Positions 44,145-52,447 of a stretch of DNA of 64,000 bases are shown in pieces. Under the pieces are notes generated by a model that was given only the letters and a program-made list of their open reading frames with translations, was not told the origin of the DNA and searched no databases. This DNA is from Ensifer adhaerens (lineage in GTDB: Bacteria > Pseudomonadota > Alphaproteobacteria > Rhizobiales > Rhizobiaceae), in NCBI RefSeq assembly GCF_002007205.1, contig NZ_LAZS01000001.1, positions 309,771 to 373,770 on the forward strand, read 5' to 3'. The position numbers and the translations under genes were made by a program. The number at the start of each line of letters is the position of its first letter. The first letter of the stretch is position 1.

Positions 44145-44331
44145 CAGGAGCAGCTCCAGGACGGGAAACGGCCTGCTGCAACGGCACAAGGGTTGCTGCA
44201 AATGAGCGTTTTGGGTCAATTGTCGTCGGGCGGCACCCGGCGACTGGAGTGCCGGGCAGATGCCATTGCGTCGAGCGGAGACGGCACGGCTGCGTCTTCG
44301 CCGGGGCGGCTATAACGGGCGCCGTTCGGGG

Positions 44332-44565
44332 TTAGGGTTTGCCTTTCCCCTTACCGTTGCTCTTGCCCTTGGCCTTGCCGTTGCTACCGCTGTTTCCGCC
44401 CGAACCGCCGCCACTGCCTGATTTCGCGATTGCTTCAGACGTCAGGCTGGTCGACAGCAGCATCGTCACGGCGGGTGGTGTGATTGCCGCGAAACGACCG
44501 CAAGCTATCAAGAACTCGCGCCTGTCCCCCTGTGCGAGAGACTTCTCGTTGTCACCCTTCTCCAT
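44332..44565 (-). CDS. Small Tat-leader-like peptide with Gly/Ser/Lys tail
   Basis: Encodes 77 residues. Residues 14-46 (DRREFLIACGRFAAITPPAV, then TMLLSTSLTSEAIA) resemble a twin-arginine leader with Arg15-Arg16 and a possible cleavage after AIA. Residues 48-77 are a repetitive Gly/Ser/Asn/Lys tail ending KGKGKP. GAGGG precedes the ATG, and a -10 TATAAT lies at 44595-44600. It is divergent from the PqqD-HprK fusion. Small RRE-leader peptides with Gly-rich tails occur in other Rhizobiales. It could be an exported substrate of the neighbouring modifying enzymes; this is an inference from position only. Confidence 0.68.
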   Translation of the reverse strand: MEKGDNEKSLAQGDRREFLIACGRFAAITPPAVTMLLSTSLTSEAIAKSGSGGGSGGNSGSNGKAKGKSNGKGKGKP

Positions 44566-44594
44566 TGCACCCTCTGTCGTTTGGTAAGAAATCG

Positions 44595-44600
44595 ATTATA
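44595..44600 (-). promoter_or_regulatory. Candidate -10 of the small-peptide gene
   Basis: Perfect TATAAT on the minus strand, 30 bases before the peptide ATG. The -35 region is not recognisable (GTCCAG at 17 bases). The surrounding 80 bases are visibly AT-rich compared with the rest of the window. Confidence 0.4.
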
Positions 44601-44793
44601 CAGTAAATTCTTAAATTCTGGACATAGCGCTTTGGGGCTAATCTTTCCCCGTACCCGGTTGGCTTCGCTTTCAGCGGTCATTTCACCGCAGTCCGGGGCG
44701 CGCCGCAGCATGGATTTTCGACAACAAATAGGCGAGTTTGTCTGGGGCATGTGCGCAGTCGCGCGTCGGCGGCGACGGACGAGGGGGATTGGA

Positions 44794-45897
44794 ATGAAGT
44801 TCCGCATCTCGCAGGGCGCGGGTTTCTTTCTGCTGGGGCAACGCAAGACGGTTTTTGTCGAATCGTCGCAGCAGATATTCGAGGTCGACGACGTGACGGC
44901 CTTTCTCACCTGCGCCCTCAGCGAGCCTTTGTCGCTGCAGGAGCTGGTGTCGGCGCTTGCAGCACGTGGCGCCGGCCAGGCGACGGCACGCACCTTAGTG
45001 CAGAAGTACCTTGCGCATTGGTCCCGACTGGGCTTGCTGGACATCGTTCTTGACGAGGAGGAGGGCCCGCCCGTTCGCAGCCTGGTGGCTGATCTTGCAG
45101 GAACTGCCGTTTCGATCGCCTGTCACGATCATTCGCTTGCCAACTTGGTCTTGCCGGTTTTCGAGCATCAGCGGGTGAAGGAACGAGAGCCTTCGATCGT
45201 CTACGAGCTGGCAAGCCTCGGCAACACAGTCTGTATCAGCCGCAACCGTGCCAGAGGAATGATTGTAGCGGCCAACGCGGCGGCCCCGGCGCTGAAGGCC
45301 ATGCTGACGGATGACGTGCTTGCAGGCCTCAGGCGGCAGGTGGCGCTGCATGCAGCGCTCCTCGTGAAAAATCGACAGGGACTGCTCCTTTGTGGCGCGC
45401 CGGGGGCTGGCAAGACGACGTTGGCGCTCGCGCTTCTCAGAGCCGATTTTGCCTGTGGTGGGGATGATATCGCCCTTTTGGATGAGGATGGCCTTGTGCA
45501 GGGCGTTCCTTTTGCACCTGCGGTCAAGCGGGGATCGTGGGGCCTGATTGCCGGCATGCGCGAAGCAATCGCCGCGGCCCCAATCCATCGCCGCCTCGAC
45601 GGGAAAACTGTTCGCTACCTCGCATCGATCCCATATGCGCCGCACGAAACCGTGCCGCTTCACAGCATCGTGTTGCTTCGCCGTCGCCGGAATGGACCAG
45701 TTTCGATATCCGCCGTGGAACCAGCGCGGGTTCTGTCAGAGCTCCTTTCCGGCGCCTTCACGCCGGCGAGGCGCCTCGACCTCGCGCAGTTCGAGACCCT
45801 GCTCGGCGCCCTTCGTCGCGCTCGCACGGTAGAACTTTCCTATGCGCGGCTCGACGAAGCCGTAGCGGCGTTGAGTCAGCATCATGCGGCGGCATAA
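44794..45897 (+). CDS. PqqD-like / HPr-kinase-related fusion protein
   Basis: Encodes 367 residues. Residues about 1-90 resemble a PqqD-type peptide-binding domain (GFFLLGQRKTVFVESSQQIFEVDDVTAFLTCAL, LSLQELVSALAARG, YLAHWSRLGLLDI). Residues about 185-310 are HprK-like: LHAALLV, Walker A GAPGAGKTT (201-209), then ACGGDDIALLD. HPr kinases phosphorylate Ser; HprK-related enzymes modify the C-terminal Ser of some lasso peptide precursors. The start at 44794 has GAGGGGG upstream; an ATG at 44710 is also open. The stop overlaps the nucleotidyltransferase gene by 14 bases. By eye its codon bias is weaker than in neighbouring genes. It is probably an HPr-rel-A-type system kinase; the substrate is unknown. 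Confidence 0.78.
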   Translation: MKFRISQGAGFFLLGQRKTVFVESSQQIFEVDDVTAFLTCALSEPLSLQELVSALAARGAGQATARTLVQKYLAHWSRLGLLDIVLDEEEGPPVRSLVADLAGTAVSIACHDHSLANLVLPVFEHQRVKEREPSIVYELASLGNTVCISRNRARGMIVAANAAAPALKAMLTDDVLAGLRRQVALHAALLVKNRQGLLLCGAPGAGKTTLALALLRADFACGGDDIALLDEDGLVQGVPFAPAVKRGSWGLIAGMREAIAAAPIHRRLDGKTVRYLASIPYAPHETVPLHSIVLLRRRRNGPVSISAVEPARVLSELLSGAFTPARRLDLAQFETLLGALRRARTVELSYARLDEAVAALSQHHAAA

Positions 45898-46957
45898 CTA
45901 TCGAAACCTGGTTGCACTCGCGTCCTGCCTCAAGGGAAAGCCGCCCGACGGGGTGAACTGGGACGACATCATAGCATTGGCCAATGAGAGCCTCACCGTT
46001 TCTTCGCTCGCCCTGGTGGTAAGAACCGCCCCTGATATGCCGCAGGACGTGCGCGATTACCTGACCTTGATCTACGAAAGAAACGCCGAGCGTAATCGCC
46101 GATTGCTGGCGCAGTTGACGGAAGCGGTGGGGCATCTGAACCGTATCGGAATCGAGCCCGTCGTTATGAAGGGGGCGGCCATTCTGCTTGCGCAGGAGCT
46201 TGACGACATCGGCGCGCGGATACTGACAGATCTCGACATATTCGTTCGCCCCGCCGATATGAGCTCCGCCATAACGGCGCTTGAGGGTATCGGCTATGAG
46301 CTCCGGCTGGGCAGTGGCTCCTGGCCGGGAAACCCCCGATACCATCTGCCGGCCGTGTTGGAACGCCCCGTCGATGTTGGCGGCATCGATCTTCATTGCA
46401 GGCCGAAGGGCCCGGTATCTTTCGGCGATATCGAATGGCTGTACGGTCACAGCAGGCGGGTCATCCTTGCTGGAAATCACGCCTATCTCCCGTCCGCCTT
46501 CGTACAGATCGTCTTTCTAATCCTCCATGATCAGTTCCAGGACGGTGACTATTGGCGGGGTCTGATCGATCTGCGGCACTTGCTCGACATCGCGAAGCTT
46601 GCCCATCTCGGGAATGTTGATTGGGGGGAGCTGCGGTCGCTGTTTGCCGCCGGTTACGAACGAAATGCGGTAGACACCCAAATCCTCACAGCGCTTGAAC
46701 TGTTCGGGATGGATAGTGGATCGAAACTATCGTTCGGGACACGGGCAAGAATTCAACTGATGCGGCGGCAGGTTCAGTTCGGAAGGAACTATCTCGCCAG
46801 CCCCCTTACAATTCTGACGCTCCTGACCGAGGTTCCTCACTATCGGCATTGGGATCGCTTTGGCGGCGAGCCTTATCCATCTCTCCGACGGGAGGTCGTG
46901 CGAAAAGTTCGCGAGCTGAGGCGTATTTTTCGCTCGAAACCGGTCGGAAAACTCTGA
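45884..46957 (+). CDS. NTP_transf_5 nucleotidyltransferase family protein
   Basis: Encodes 357 residues. The nucleotidyltransferase core is EPVVMKGAAILLAQ (92-104) followed by GARILTDLDIFVRPAD (110-125), with Asp116 and Asp118 as likely metal ligands, and GGIDLHCRPKGPVSFGDIEWLY. HDQFQDGDYWRGLIDLRHLLDIAKLA continues the family pattern. Such proteins are often found with HprK-related kinases in peptide-modification clusters, but their reaction is not established. It overlaps the kinase by 14 bases and must be co-translated. It ends 12 bases from the convergent DUF2125 gene. Confidence 0.8.
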   Translation: MRRHNYRNLVALASCLKGKPPDGVNWDDIIALANESLTVSSLALVVRTAPDMPQDVRDYLTLIYERNAERNRRLLAQLTEAVGHLNRIGIEPVVMKGAAILLAQELDDIGARILTDLDIFVRPADMSSAITALEGIGYELRLGSGSWPGNPRYHLPAVLERPVDVGGIDLHCRPKGPVSFGDIEWLYGHSRRVILAGNHAYLPSAFVQIVFLILHDQFQDGDYWRGLIDLRHLLDIAKLAHLGNVDWGELRSLFAAGYERNAVDTQILTALELFGMDSGSKLSFGTRARIQLMRRQVQFGRNYLASPLTILTLLTEVPHYRHWDRFGGEPYPSLRREVVRKVRELRRIFRSKPVGKL

Positions 46958-46969
46958 GGGCGAACAGGT

Positions 46970-47980
46970 CTAAAGCGTCGGCAATACGCCGATCGGGATG
47001 AAGGCGAGGAACGCCGTGCCGTCGCGCACGTTGAGCTTCACGGTCGCCTCGTTCTTGCCGTTGGCCAGCGCCTTCAGCATGTTGGCGGTGTTGTCGACGA
47101 GGTTGGCGTCGTCGGGGATGAGCGTGACCAGATTGGCGCGCCAGGCCTCGATGTTGGTCATCGTCAGCGAGAACTCGCCGGAGATCAGCCCCTGATCGTT
47201 GACCGAGAACGGCCCGGACAGCCTGGCGTTCATGCCGGAGCCCAGGTCGAGGGTAAGCTGCCTCAGCTCGCCCTTGCCGCCGCGAAACATCTCCGGTGTC
47301 GGAGGGGTCGTCAACCAGCCGGCCTTGTCGGTGAAGGTCAGGTCAGCGGCAACGGTCGCCGGCGGTGCGAGGCTCGGGCCTTCCTCCGGCCGCAGGTCGA
47401 GCTTGTCGACGCTCAGGGCCGCGTCGAGGTCCGCGCCGTTCTGGCGCAGATGCACCTCGCCGTGGCTGGCGCCGAAGCCGAGGCCGTCGCCGGAAAGCGG
47501 TAGCCGTACGCGCCCGGTGAGGTTGTCATAGGTGAGTGACGTGCGGTCGACACCGGACAGGCTCGCGCGCACGCTTGCATGCAGGAGCGTCCAGTCGGCG
47601 AAGATGTTGAGGCCGGGGGACGCCCGGATTTCGGCCGGGCCGTCGAGCTCGATCACCGCATGGCCGGGCTGGTAGACCTGGGCGGCGGTCCTGAGCGCTC
47701 CGAAGGAGGCGGAGGTGCCGTTGCGGGTGTCGTCGAGATGGACCTTGTCGCAGAAGAGGCCGATGCGGAACGGAAAGCCGCGTACGTCCATGTCGGTGCA
47801 TTCGCCGCCGAGGCCGGCTGCCTGTCCCTCGGCAAGGCGGGTTGCGAGCCGCTTCTCGATCTGATCGGCGGCAAGGAACCAGCCGGCCGAATAGATACCG
47901 ACGACAAGCACGACGCCTGCCGTCAGCCAGCGGAACTTCCGGCTGACCGACGAGGGGTTGGAGACTGCGGTGGCCGACAT
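46970..47980 (-). CDS. DUF2125 family exported protein
   Basis: Encodes 336 residues. One N-terminal membrane anchor (WLTAGVVLVVGIYSAGWFLAADQIEKRLATRL) is followed by a DUF2125 domain: ECTDMDVRGFPFRIGLFCDKVHLDD, a run of beta-strands (GALRTAAQVYQPGHAVIELDGPAEI), and a helical C-terminal part. Function is unknown; the fold recalls periplasmic proteins related to AsmA-like outer-membrane maintenance. It is divergent from ChaC across 199 bases containing nothing recognisable. Confidence 0.82.
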   Translation of the reverse strand: MSATAVSNPSSVSRKFRWLTAGVVLVVGIYSAGWFLAADQIEKRLATRLAEGQAAGLGGECTDMDVRGFPFRIGLFCDKVHLDDTRNGTSASFGALRTAAQVYQPGHAVIELDGPAEIRASPGLNIFADWTLLHASVRASLSGVDRTSLTYDNLTGRVRLPLSGDGLGFGASHGEVHLRQNGADLDAALSVDKLDLRPEEGPSLAPPATVAADLTFTDKAGWLTTPPTPEMFRGGKGELRQLTLDLGSGMNARLSGPFSVNDQGLISGEFSLTMTNIEAWRANLVTLIPDDANLVDNTANMLKALANGKNEATVKLNVRDGTAFLAFIPIGVLPTL

Positions 47981-48179
47981 GGGCGCGAATACCTCACTCT
48001 ATAGGATCGAGGCTGCCTTTCGGGTGGCGCCGTCGATCCGCAAAACTATTCTTCCGTTCAGATGCACGAGGACGAGCTTGTCTCTTTCGTGCCGGGATGC
48101 TGTGCCGTAGAACCCGACATGGCTGACCGTCCCACGGGGCCGATCGTGATTCGGCGGCGAGAACAGCAGCGCGGGTTGA

Positions 48180-48731
48180 ATGACAGTGGATATGGACGAA
48201 TTTTGGGTCTTTGGCTACGGCTCGCTGATGTGGAACCCGGGCTTTGCGTTCGAGGAGAAGCTGACGGCACGGGCCTTCGGTTTTCGTCGCTCACTCTGCG
48301 TGCATTCCTGGGTTCACCGCGGCACCGAGCAGCGGCCGGGCCTTGTGCTCGGGCTCGACCGTGGTGGCTCCTGCATCGGCACTGCGTTTCGCATCGGGCG
48401 CGGGCAGCAGGCGGATGTCGTCGACTATCTGCGCGAGCGTGAACTGGTGACCCATGTCTACAAGGAGCGCACCATGCCGGTGCTGCTTGCCGACGGCCGC
48501 CGTGTTCCGGCGCTCGCCTATGTCATCGACCGGGGCCACGTCCAGTATGCGGGCGCGCTGAGCACGGCGGAGGCGGCCGGCATCGTCGCGGTCTCGACGG
48601 GAAAGTCCGGGCCGAACAGCGAATACGTGTTCAACACGCTCGCCCATCTCAACGAGATGGGCATCCGCGATCACTGGCTGGAAGAGGTGGTCGGATTGCT
48701 GCGGCAGGTGCCGCTTCCGGCCCAGGCCTGA
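48180..48731 (+). CDS. chaC: ChaC-family gamma-glutamylcyclotransferase
   Basis: Encodes 183 residues. The opening FWVFGYGSLMWNPGF is the diagnostic substrate-binding motif. Further segments are RAFGFRRSLCVHSWVHRGTEQRPGLVLGLDRGGSCIGTAFRI, DYLRERELVTHVYKERTMPV (with the likely catalytic Glu in the RERE run) and YAGALSTAEAA. ChaC cleaves glutathione to 5-oxoproline and Cys-Gly. An in-frame ATG at 48192 would also serve. It ends four bases before the convergent plsC. Confidence 0.9.
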   Translation: MTVDMDEFWVFGYGSLMWNPGFAFEEKLTARAFGFRRSLCVHSWVHRGTEQRPGLVLGLDRGGSCIGTAFRIGRGQQADVVDYLRERELVTHVYKERTMPVLLADGRRVPALAYVIDRGHVQYAGALSTAEAAGIVAVSTGKSGPNSEYVFNTLAHLNEMGIRDHWLEEVVGLLRQVPLPAQA

Positions 48732-48735
48732 AGGG

Positions 48736-49527
48736 TCAGGCCCGGCCCTCCGCCTTCAGTTCCTTCATCCGCTGCTCGGCGGTCGGCGGCAGCGGCACAT
48801 GCGGATTGGCCTTCACCGTTTCGACGAGCAGCTCGTCGCTCGCCCTCTCGGTTACCTCGACGAGCTTCGCCAGGAAGGCGTCCGGGTCCATGCCGGCCTC
48901 GATCGGCGGCAGGATGCGGACCTTGAAGTGGCCGGGGAAACGCAGGAACTTGCGGCGCGGCCAGAAGAGGCCGGGATGCATGGCGACTGGCACCACCGGC
49001 ACGTTGAGGTCGCGGTACAGGCGGGCGATGCCGTATTTGTATTCCGGCGGAGCGCCCGGCGGGCGGCGCGTGCCTTCCGGGTAGATGATGAGCTCGCGGC
49101 CGGTTGCCATTTCCTGCTTGGTGCGGTCCATCACGCCGGTCATGGCCTTGCCGCGCGCCGCGCGATTTACCGGAACCATGCGTTGCTTGAGCACATACCA
49201 GCCGAAGAGCGGGATCCAGGTGAGCTCGCGCTTCAGGATATAAAAGGGATCGCTAAGCCAGGGGAGCAGCGCATAGGCATCCCAGAACGACTGGTGCTTG
49301 GGAGCGAAGATATAGGGAACCTCGGGGATATTCTCCAAGCCTTCGATCTCGAAGGTCGTGCCGACCATCTTCTCCTGCAGCCAGTGATTGCTGCGCACCC
49401 AGTTCTTCGGCACGAACCACGCCTTCTTGCGCGGCAGCAGGAAGTAGATCGGGGTAAGCACGATCATCTGCACGATCAGGTTGGCGTAGAACACCACGTT
49501 GAAAAGGATCGAACGCAAGACGATCAT
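48736..49527 (-). CDS. plsC: 1-acyl-sn-glycerol-3-phosphate acyltransferase
   Basis: Encodes 263 residues. An N-terminal membrane helix (FNVVFYANLIVQMIVLTPIYFLLP) precedes the acyltransferase motifs: HQSFWD (H-x4-D catalytic), RELTWIPLFGWYVLKQRMVPVNR, and YPEGTRRPPG (EGTR substrate motif). PlsC acylates lysophosphatidic acid at the inner membrane to give phosphatidic acid. It converges on chaC and lies downstream of the YdcF-like gene by 133 bases, a usual rhizobial order near ftsEX. Confidence 0.9.
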   Translation of the reverse strand: MIVLRSILFNVVFYANLIVQMIVLTPIYFLLPRKKAWFVPKNWVRSNHWLQEKMVGTTFEIEGLENIPEVPYIFAPKHQSFWDAYALLPWLSDPFYILKRELTWIPLFGWYVLKQRMVPVNRAARGKAMTGVMDRTKQEMATGRELIIYPEGTRRPPGAPPEYKYGIARLYRDLNVPVVPVAMHPGLFWPRRKFLRFPGHFKVRILPPIEAGMDPDAFLAKLVEVTERASDELLVETVKANPHVPLPPTAEQRMKELKAEGRA

Positions 49528-49660
49528 CAGGCACGCTCTCGTAGGCGAGGTCTCAAGGGAGCCGACGTCTTTCAGCCGGTTGATCGCTGCCTACACGAAT
49601 ATGTGCTGAAGGAAAACTGCTCTGTTTCACTTTGCAGCGCGAAGGCCGTTCCTGCCAGGC

Positions 49661-50389
49661 CTATTCTTCGGCGGGCGTCGCGCGCGACGCGTCGGTGCGC
49701 AGGCCGCTGGTCGGGCGGGCGCCAGCGAAGTCGCGTATCGACGCCACCGTATACTTGCCGAATTCCAGAAGGATCGATTTCAGCACCATCGGATTGCGCA
49801 GCCAGTTTGTCGTCTTGAGATCGGAATTGACGACCGGGTAGGGGATGAACGCCGTTTCCGGCCGGGCGCGGCGCAGTTCCAGGAGGCTTCGCGGCATGTG
49901 ATAGTTGTTGGTGACGACGAGCACCTTCGCATAGCCGCGATCGCGGATCCATTGGGCCGCTTCCGTGGCGTTGCCGATGGTGTCGACCGCCTCGTGGCCG
50001 ATGTCGACGCAGCACTTGAAAAGATCGGCCGAACTCTGGGTATTGCGGCGGATCTGGCTGCCTGTCGTCGTCGGGTGGACCCCGGAGATCAAGAGGCGCT
50101 TGCCGGCGCCGCCTTTGAGAAGATCGACGGCCTGGTCGATGCGCTGGAAGCCGCCGGTCAGAACCACGATCGCGTCGGCCTTCGGATGACCCGGCGGCTG
50201 CAGCGAAGCGACCGTGTCGGCGAAGTTCAGGAAGGCGGCGATCAGGATTGCCAGCGGCAGGAGCAGGACGAAGAAAGTTCTGCGGAGAATTTTGCGCAGC
50301 AGACTGCGGGGCCGCCGGCGATCGTCGGCATTCCCGTGCCATTTGCCTCCTCCGGCCATTCCGTTCCCGCGTAGCTCTCGCGCCATCAT
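49661..50389 (-). CDS. YdcF-like DUF218 membrane protein
   Basis: Encodes 242 residues. A membrane anchor (LLRKILRRTFFVLLLPLAILIAAFLNF) is followed by a DUF218 domain: ADAIVVLTGGFQRIDQAVDLLKGGAGKRLLISGVHP, NATEAAQWIRDRGYAKVLVVTNNYHMPRSLLEL. DUF218 proteins such as SanA and YdcF affect the envelope, but their enzymatic reaction is unclear. The ATG at 50389 is preferred; a GTG at 50401 is also open. It lies 67 bases downstream of ftsX on the same strand. Confidence 0.85.
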   Translation of the reverse strand: MMARELRGNGMAGGGKWHGNADDRRRPRSLLRKILRRTFFVLLLPLAILIAAFLNFADTVASLQPPGHPKADAIVVLTGGFQRIDQAVDLLKGGAGKRLLISGVHPTTTGSQIRRNTQSSADLFKCCVDIGHEAVDTIGNATEAAQWIRDRGYAKVLVVTNNYHMPRSLLELRRARPETAFIPYPVVNSDLKTTNWLRNPMVLKSILLEFGKYTVASIRDFAGARPTSGLRTDASRATPAEE

Positions 50390-50456
50390 GATTCTCTTCA
50401 CATAGCCGCAGATTGCGGCAAGGAATAGATCAGGCGGCGGCGAAACATCAGGCGGC

Positions 50457-51485
50457 TCAGCTTTGGTAGAGGTCGGTGCGGCCGGGGTCCGAACGGATAA
50501 GGTCGATCTCGTAGATCGTGCGGGTGACCGTCAGCCGCGCCGTGACCGTCGTCAGGATGGCGATGACGACGATGATCGCGGCGATGCCGAGATAGCCGCC
50601 GTAGCCGATGGTAAAGGTTCCGAAGAGGGCGGTGGCCTGGTCGGTCTCGGGTGTTGCCAGGGTGCGGGACTGCCAGAAGCCCGCGAGCGCAAAGAAAAGT
50701 GCTGCAAGCAGGCCGCCGGCACCTGCGCCCTTGAGGCTGATCCGCAAAAAATGTTTCTGGAACTCCGAGGCGACGAAGCCGGCTTCGGCGCCGACGAAAT
50801 GCAGCACCTCGACGATATGGCGGTTGCCCGACAGCGCGCCGCGCGTTGCGAAGACCACCGTCAGCACCATGGCGGAAAAGACCAGCGTCAGCACGCCCGT
50901 GCCGATCATCGCCGTGGTATTGGCCATGGCGACCAGCCGGTCGACCCAGGTGCGGTGATCGTCGAGGAAAGCCTGCGGGATCGTTTCGGTCAACGCCTTG
51001 CGCATGGAGGCAAAGTCGGGCGGGTTGTTTTCGTCGATGGTGATGATGACGAGGCGCGGAACGGGCAGTTCGTCGAGATCGAGGCCTTCGCCGAGCCAGG
51101 GTTCGAGCAGGCGGGCGGTGGCGGCGCGGTCGACGATTTTGCCGTCCGTGGTGCCGTTGAAGGTCAGCGCCAGGTCGCGGGCGTCGGCGAGCGCCTTTTC
51201 CATGTCGAGGTTGTCGTCCGGCTTGATCTGGATGGTGATCTCGCGGGAGATCTGCGATTGCCAGCTCTGGGCCGTGGCCCTCACCATGCTGACGCCGCCG
51301 AGCGTCAGACAGGCCAGGAACGACATGATGGCGATGACGCACATCAGCGCATGGCCGGAAACATTGGACGAGGGGACGATCGGGCCGGTCGGCCGCACCC
51401 GCATTTCGGTGCGACGCTGCTGCTGCTGCTGTTCGGCCGTCGGTTCGGGCGCGCTCTTCTGGCGCTTGGTGCGGCCGTCACTCAT
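50457..51485 (-). CDS. ftsX: Cell division protein FtsX
   Basis: Encodes 342 residues. A Gln-rich cytoplasmic N terminus (TAEQQQQQRR) precedes the first membrane segment (HALMCVIAIMSFLACLTLGGVSMV), a periplasmic domain (about 75-190, SREITIQIKPDDNLDMEKALADA) and three further membrane segments. It pairs with FtsE to control peptidoglycan hydrolases at division. The start overlaps ftsE by eight bases. The periplasmic loop and the MATR/Thr-rich membrane region are normal for an alphaproteobacterial FtsX. Confidence 0.93.
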   Translation of the reverse strand: MSDGRTKRQKSAPEPTAEQQQQQRRTEMRVRPTGPIVPSSNVSGHALMCVIAIMSFLACLTLGGVSMVRATAQSWQSQISREITIQIKPDDNLDMEKALADARDLALTFNGTTDGKIVDRAATARLLEPWLGEGLDLDELPVPRLVIITIDENNPPDFASMRKALTETIPQAFLDDHRTWVDRLVAMANTTAMIGTGVLTLVFSAMVLTVVFATRGALSGNRHIVEVLHFVGAEAGFVASEFQKHFLRISLKGAGAGGLLAALFFALAGFWQSRTLATPETDQATALFGTFTIGYGGYLGIAAIIVVIAILTTVTARLTVTRTIYEIDLIRSDPGRTDLYQS

Positions 51486-52137
51486 AGATGTCGAGCCGTC
51501 CCTGCGAGAGGATCATGCGCCGCGCCTCCACCTGGTCCATCAGCGACAGATCGTGCGTGGCAATCACCACTGCCGTGCCGAGCCGGTTGAGCTCGAGGAA
51601 AAGATTGAGCAGACGTCTGGCCATCGGCGGATCGACGTTGCCGGTCGGCTCGTCGGCAAGCAGGATCTCCGGCCGGTCGATCAGCGCCCGGGCAATCGCC
51701 GCACGCTGCTTTTCGCCGCCGGAAAGAACGGGCGGCAGCACGTTGATACGCTCACCGAGACCGACCCATTTCAAGAGTTCGAGCACGTCGGCGCGGTAGC
51801 TCGTTTCCTCCTTGCCGCGCACACGCAAAGGCAGCGCGACATTTTCGTAGGTGGTCAGGTGGTCGAGCAGGCGAAAATCCTGGAAGACGATGCCGACCCG
51901 CCGGCGCAGCATCGGAAACTCCTCGCGCGGGATCGACGAAATGTTGCGGTCGAACATGCGGATCAGCCCGCGCGTCGGCTGCAGCGAGAGGAAAAGAAGC
52001 CGCAGCAGCGTGGTCTTGCCGGCGCCTGACGGGCCCGTCAGGAACTGGAACGAACGGCGTGGAATGTCGAAGGTCAGGTCCCGGAGGATTTCCGGTCCCA
52101 TGCCATAGCGCAGTCCGACGTTCTCAAAGTGAATCAA
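51478..52137 (-). CDS. ftsE: Cell division ATP-binding protein FtsE
   Basis: Encodes 219 residues, an ABC ATPase. Walker A is GPSGAGKTT, then VFQDFRLLDHLT (Q-loop and typical FtsE segment), signature LSGGEKQRAAIARAL, Walker B ILLADEPTGNVDP, and switch ATHDLSLMDQ. FtsE hydrolyses ATP to drive FtsX. It overlaps ftsX by eight bases. The region upstream carries a perfect TTAA-N7-TTAA sequence, the CtrA consensus, in the orientation TTAACCGTCACTTAACC toward ftsE. Confidence 0.95.
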   Translation of the reverse strand: MIHFENVGLRYGMGPEILRDLTFDIPRRSFQFLTGPSGAGKTTLLRLLFLSLQPTRGLIRMFDRNISSIPREEFPMLRRRVGIVFQDFRLLDHLTTYENVALPLRVRGKEETSYRADVLELLKWVGLGERINVLPPVLSGGEKQRAAIARALIDRPEILLADEPTGNVDPPMARRLLNLFLELNRLGTAVVIATHDLSLMDQVEARRMILSQGRLDIYE

Positions 52138-52242
52138 GCGGCAGCCCAGTCTCTCTCACGGCCGTGCAACCGATGGCCGGTTCCGGTCCTCCGCGCATAG
52201 GACGACCAGCCAAGAAAGGCAAAACCGCCAGCGGAATCATGG

Positions 52243-52257
52243 TTAAGTGACGGTTAA
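52243..52257 (-). promoter_or_regulatory. CtrA box upstream of ftsE
   Basis: Reads TTAA-CCGTCAC-TTAA toward ftsE and is followed by CC, matching the full CtrA consensus TTAA-N7-TTAAC. It is about 106 bases before the ftsE start, within a 310-base gene-free gap (52138-52447). A second half-site TTAACCAT lies at about 52302-52309. The rest of that gap shows nothing else recognisable. Confidence 0.6.
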
Positions 52258-52447
52258 TTTTTCATGAAAAGGCGCCGCTTTCGCGACGTCTTTCCGAAAC
52301 ATTAACCATTCCGGTTTACGTGTCGGAAAGATTTGATGCAATGCCTAGATTCTTGCACCGCAAGGGGGCTGGGCATCGCCCGATGGTTTCGCAGACAGAC
52401 CGGCCGCCTGCGGCCCATGTCCTCTTGCGGGACAGGAGGAAATGATC

